Both the position numbers and the translations under genes were made by a program. The notes beneath the pieces were generated by a model. It did no database searches, had not been told where the DNA came from, and saw nothing but the letters and a program-made list of their open reading frames with translations. From JBEKZD01 sp050013395 (GTDB lineage: Bacteria > Verrucomicrobiota > Verrucomicrobiia > Palsa-1439), in assembly GCA_050013395.1 (NCBI GenBank), contig JBEKFI010000157.1:1-6363 (forward strand): 6,363 nucleotides of DNA, written 5' to 3'. Positions 5,080 to 6,363 of the stretch are shown here, piece by piece; position 1 is the first letter of the stretch; every line of letters starts with the position of its first letter.

Positions 5080-6363
5080 GGTGACTTCTTTTGTTCGAGT
5101 TCCGCCAAGAAGTTACGCGCCGCCGCGTTTTGTGGATCGAGATGGAGTGCGTCTTCAAGATGCGTGCGGGCGGAGTTTGTCTGGCCCAACTGCACGTATG
5201 CAGACGCGAGCGCGATTTGCCGGTCTACATTATAGGGATTGATCTGGGCTGCTCGTCCCAAATACGGCAGCGCCTGCTGAGCTTGACCCTGCGCCAGGTA
5301 AAGCTGGCCGAGGTTGTACGTGACGTCGGCGTAATCGGGTGACAGTTCCTCGATGCGCAGGCATTGTTCAATGGCCTGTTTCCGCGCTTCGATTTCCTCT
5401 GACCGCGCCAGCACGCCCGCTAACAGGTAGCGTACAGTTGGATGAAAAGGCTGGGAGTCCAGCGAGCGTTGGGCGTCCGCCGCCGCCACCACCAGTTCGC
5501 CGCGCTCCTCGGCCATTCGTGCCCTGCGCTCCCAGAGTTCGGCCATCACCGGCCGCACGACGGAAGCAATCGTGATCCAAACGCTGCCCGAGACGCAAAC
5601 CGCTGCAATGATCATTCGCGTGAACCACGAGCGGAATCGCACTGTAACCTCCGAATTGGCTGAGAGCACGCCAGACCGCACTCGCGCATCCCCGGTCAGT
5701 CCGCTGCCGCCCGCCAACAACCCCAGCAAGAACCAAAACAAGGTCTGGTTCGGGGGATACCGCAGCCCGACATCCAACATCCCGTGCAACAGCAGCACCG
5801 TGGCCGCACCCAGAATTCCCAAGCCCAATCGCCGCCGTTCGCTCCAGGCCCAGGCGGGTAGCGAGCGCATTCCGCCGTAAAAGATTGCGCCCCACAGCCA
5901 CAGCGTTGCCACAAGACCGAGGAGACCTTGTTCCGCCGCAATTTCCAGCACCTCATTGTGCGCATGGTCGGTGACATTCGCGGCCCGGCTGCGCAGGAAA
6001 TACTCCGGCAACCGAAACTGCGGGTATTCCGTTACAAAAGTTCCCAACCCGTGGCCGCGGAATGGGTGTTCTGCGATCATTCTCAGGGTCGATTTCCAGA
6101 TCAGCGGTCGCACTTCCGTCCGCCACTCACGAGCCACATAGCCGCCTCCAAGAAACACCGCCGCGATTACCAGCGCCATGCCAACAATCCTCCAAGCGAC
6201 CCGGGCCGTCGCTTTGCCCCAGTTTCCCCAGAAGAGCCAAAGCGATGCTGTGGCGCCGAGAGCCAACCACGCCCCGCGCGATCGGCAGAGACACATCGCC
6301 GCCAGCAGCAAAGCACAGACCACCGTCGCGCGTTTGTCCCACAGGGCCGCTCCCAGCGCGATC
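5076..6363 (-). CDS. O-antigen ligase/polymerase-like membrane protein with C-terminal TPRs (5' end beyond the window)
   Basis: This is probably a WaaL/Wzy-type enzyme that transfers or polymerises lipid-linked glycans at the outer face of the inner membrane. The frame is open to the window edge, reading IALGAALWDKRATVVCALLL there. The GTG at 6323 lies inside that membrane helix and is not the true start, so the N-terminus is missing. Wzy_C features are SRGAWLAL (about 6281-6258), the large-loop motif HPFRGHGLGTFVTEYPQFR (6068-6012) and DHAHNEVLEIAAEQGLLG (5969-5916). Further hydrophobic segments follow, the last being near ARG/MIIAAVCVSGSVWITI. From about 5530 to the end the protein is soluble and TPR-like; the clearest units cover 5330-5127 (ADVTYNLGQLYLAQGQ, then VDRQIALASAYVQLGQ). 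The stop overlaps the DUF554 start. Ligase and polymerase cannot be told apart by sequence alone, and type IV pilin oligosaccharyltransferases share this fold. Confidence 0.88.
   Translation of the reverse strand, partial: IALGAALWDKRATVVCALLLAAMCLCRSRGAWLALGATASLWLFWGNWGKATARVAWRIVGMALVIAAVFLGGGYVAREWRTEVRPLIWKSTLRMIAEHPFRGHGLGTFVTEYPQFRLPEYFLRSRAANVTDHAHNEVLEIAAEQGLLGLVATLWLWGAIFYGGMRSLPAWAWSERRRLGLGILGAATVLLLHGMLDVGLRYPPNQTLFWFLLGLLAGGSGLTGDARVRSGVLSANSEVTVRFRSWFTRMIIAAVCVSGSVWITIASVVRPVMAELWERRARMAEERGELVVAAADAQRSLDSQPFHPTVRYLLAGVLARSEEIEARKQAIEQCLRIEELSPDYADVTYNLGQLYLAQGQAQQALPYLGRAAQINPYNVDRQIALASAYVQLGQTNSARTHLEDALHLDPQNAAARNFLAELEQKKSP

Noticed and set aside
4352..5158. 268-codon - strand frame over the DUF554 region
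   Set aside because: It is rich in Arg, His and Gly with no family likeness and overlaps the convincing DUF554 frame throughout.
4387..5235. 282-codon + strand frame
   Set aside because: It is antisense to DUF554 and to the ligase C-terminus, has a shadow-like Gln/Arg/His composition and no recognisable domain.
6321..6323. GTG as start of the O-antigen ligase-like gene
   Set aside because: The frame continues open to the window edge, and the upstream residues continue the same hydrophobic helix, so the real start lies outside.

Overview
The window looks like a chromosomal stretch of a moderately GC-rich Gram-negative bacterium. I suspect a Verrucomicrobiota member (Pedosphaera/Limisphaera-like) for three reasons: the thrB variant motif GFGSSVT, a large membrane-anchored unknown protein with a pilin-like C-terminus, and the abundance of TPR-fused membrane enzymes. 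This is inference from family resemblance; no rRNA or other decisive marker is present.

Layout. Positions 1-2332 are read on the + strand: the possible last codons of an upstream gene, homoserine kinase (thrB) joined to it by an ATGA overlap, and then a single-pass membrane protein of unknown function. The unknown protein has a strong Shine-Dalgarno site, but the codon at the expected start position is ACG, not ATG. A hairpin over its stop codon may be its terminator. Positions 6363-2365 are read on the - strand: an O-antigen ligase/polymerase-type protein with a C-terminal TPR region (5' end outside the window), a DUF554 membrane protein overlapping it by ATGA, a 237-base spacer, and a GT-C-type (TMTC-like) multi-pass membrane protein with four TPRs. 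The two groups converge at about 2333-2364.

How the genes relate. thrB is housekeeping amino-acid biosynthesis. The two TPR-fused membrane proteins resemble surface-polysaccharide or protein-glycosylation enzymes acting on lipid-linked sugars. Their proximity hints at a shared cell-surface role, but the DUF554 gene between them has no known link to glycosylation.

The 4153-4389 spacer is the most structured non-coding part. It holds three successive hairpins, two of them C/T- and G/A-rich in the style of dispersed REP/MITE-like repeats, and a perfect 6-1-6 palindrome just upstream of the TMTC-like gene. I see no CRISPR array, tRNA, rRNA, transposase, toxin-antitoxin or defence system. Most of the window is ordinary; the items most worth a second look are the ACG start, the hairpin cluster and the palindrome.
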